A stretch of 64,000 bases of DNA from assembly GCA_018711005.1 (NCBI GenBank), contig DVIT01000028.1, forward strand, positions 26,628 through 90,627. Reading direction: 5' to 3'. The translations under genes were made by a program, and so were the position numbers. Below, one piece after another: positions 63,164 through 64,000 of the stretch. Origin of the DNA: Candidatus Scybalocola faecigallinarum. Lineage in GTDB: Bacteria > Bacillota > Clostridia > Lachnospirales > Lachnospiraceae. Each line of letters begins with the position of its first letter. Positions within the stretch are counted from its first letter, which is position 1. The notes below the pieces were generated by a model that worked only from the letters and a program-made list of their open reading frames with translations, was not told the origin of the DNA and searched no databases.

Positions 63164-63829
63164 CTATACTTCTACGCCGTTTTTCCCACAAAGATCACTG
63201 AGACAGCATTGTTCACAAAAAGGTTTCGTGCGGGCTGTACACACATCCCGCCCATGGTACACCAGACGATGGCAGAAATCACTGCCTTCCTCCGGCGGAA
63301 TGATCTTCCAGAGAGCCATTTCCACCTTTTTAGGTTCTTTGATCCCATCTACAAGGCCAATACGGTTCACCAGCCGAATACAATGGGTATCCGTCACAAT
63401 GGCCGGCTTGCCAAACACATCGCCCATGATTAGATTGGCGCTTTTCCGCCCCACACCGGGAAGCTTCAGCAATTTGTCAAAATCATCCGGCACATGGCCG
63501 CCGTACTCATCTCTGAGAATTTTCATGCAGGCGCTTATATCCCTCGCCTTACTCTTTCCCAGTCCGCAGGGGCGGACGATTTCTTCAATGCCCTCCACCG
63601 GAGCGTCTGCCAGGGCATTCACATCCGGATACCTTTCGTACAGCTTTTCTACCACAACATTTACCCGGGCATCCGTACACTGAGCCGCCAGGCGCACACT
63701 GACCAGCAGCTTCCACGCTTCATTATAATCCAATGTACATCCGGCGTCCGGATACTCATTTTTTAGCCGATGAATCACTTCCAGTGCCAGCTTTTGTTTT
63801 TCCTTTTGGGTCATTTTCTCTTTTGCCAT
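63164..63829 (-). CDS. nth: Endonuclease III
   Basis: A 221-residue base-excision repair glycosylase/AP lyase for oxidised pyrimidines. The helix-hairpin-helix is KLPGVGRKSANLI with catalytic Lys, the catalytic Asp is in VTDTHCIRL, and the 4Fe-4S cluster cysteines are in VCTARTKPFCEQCCLSDLC, where the first gap is seven residues instead of the usual six. ATG follows AAAGGA. It lies 54 nt ahead of the GGDEF-EAL gene, on the same strand. Confidence 0.94.
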   Translation of the reverse strand: MAKEKMTQKEKQKLALEVIHRLKNEYPDAGCTLDYNEAWKLLVSVRLAAQCTDARVNVVVEKLYERYPDVNALADAPVEGIEEIVRPCGLGKSKARDISACMKILRDEYGGHVPDDFDKLLKLPGVGRKSANLIMGDVFGKPAIVTDTHCIRLVNRIGLVDGIKEPKKVEMALWKIIPPEEGSDFCHRLVYHGRDVCTARTKPFCEQCCLSDLCGKNGVEV

Positions 63830-64000
63830 GCAAATATTCCTTTCATTTTCTCAATATTGCCATGGCTTCATTGTACCAAGCTGCTAGCGCAGCGGCTAGC
63901 CCCATTTTCATGTTTCCGCTATTTTTTTCAAAAATATCAAAAAAAAGTAGCAGTTTTAGAATATATAGTGTATTGTTGAATTACCCCTAACCCACAATCA
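63830..64000. other. Window end, no gene seen
   Basis: This stretch holds the nth ribosome site and AT-rich DNA with a small GCTAGC/GGCTAGC inverted repeat near 63881-63900. Overlapping open frames there lack ribosome sites and known features. Confidence 0.5.

Overview
The window reads as a chromosomal segment of an anaerobic gut Firmicute, most likely a Lachnospiraceae (Clostridia) member. Supporting signs are strong GGAGG ribosome sites, sigma-A type promoters, DUF5662 and DUF6465 genes, FolT with a tetrahydrofolate riboswitch, a short clostridial ThiC with a TPP riboswitch, and sugar ABC importers without a local ATPase. No phage, insertion sequence, CRISPR array or rRNA was seen. One tRNA-Pro is present.

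Left half (about 0.9-34.4 kb) is a carbohydrate-use island. A Leloir unit (galT-galK-DUF5662) lies beside an AraC regulator. Next come, all on the minus strand, a GH3 beta-glucosidase with a Gfo/Idh/MocA dehydrogenase and a TIM-barrel isomerase; then LacI, a URO-D family protein and AraC; then one long apparent operon from 30.9 to 12.7 kb. That operon encodes a large GH94-type beta-glucan phosphorylase (most like 1,2-beta-oligoglucan phosphorylase), a lipoprotein sugar-binding protein, a membrane-anchored 987-residue binding protein with two extra N-terminal domains, two separate permease pairs, an NHL-TPR-YIP1 membrane protein, a DUF5696 protein and a GH35 beta-galactosidase. Its promoter carries two LacI-type operators. 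A divergent unit encodes a second MocA-type dehydrogenase and a GH127 enzyme. The natural reading is uptake and stepwise phosphorolysis/hydrolysis of a branched beta-glucan or plant oligosaccharide, with released galactose entering GalK/GalT.

Middle (34.4-49.1 kb): DUF6465, hisS, a phosphodiesterase, a type B carboxylesterase, an EndoQ-like PHP nuclease fused to a UvrD helicase, an IlvD/Edd dehydratase, an inositol-monophosphatase family protein and cysK. They are followed by an ABC exporter locus that looks degraded: a NEW3-domain gene with an in-frame TAG, a permease missing its first membrane segment and overlapping the ATPase gene by 110 nt, and a short regulator-like fragment.

Right part (49.2-64 kb): folT under a THF riboswitch, a class V aminotransferase, tRNA-Pro(GGG), a MATE exporter, eno with a palindromic operator at its start site, a GGDEF protein, thiC under a TPP riboswitch, recQ, a GGDEF-EAL protein and nth. 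Two kinds of dispersed non-coding repeat link distant parts of the window: a ~230-340 bp element containing a 53-bp tandem unit (two copies, 51 kb apart), and a ~50 bp leader repeat that carries a Shine-Dalgarno, a hairpin and a mini-ORF (three units at two loci).
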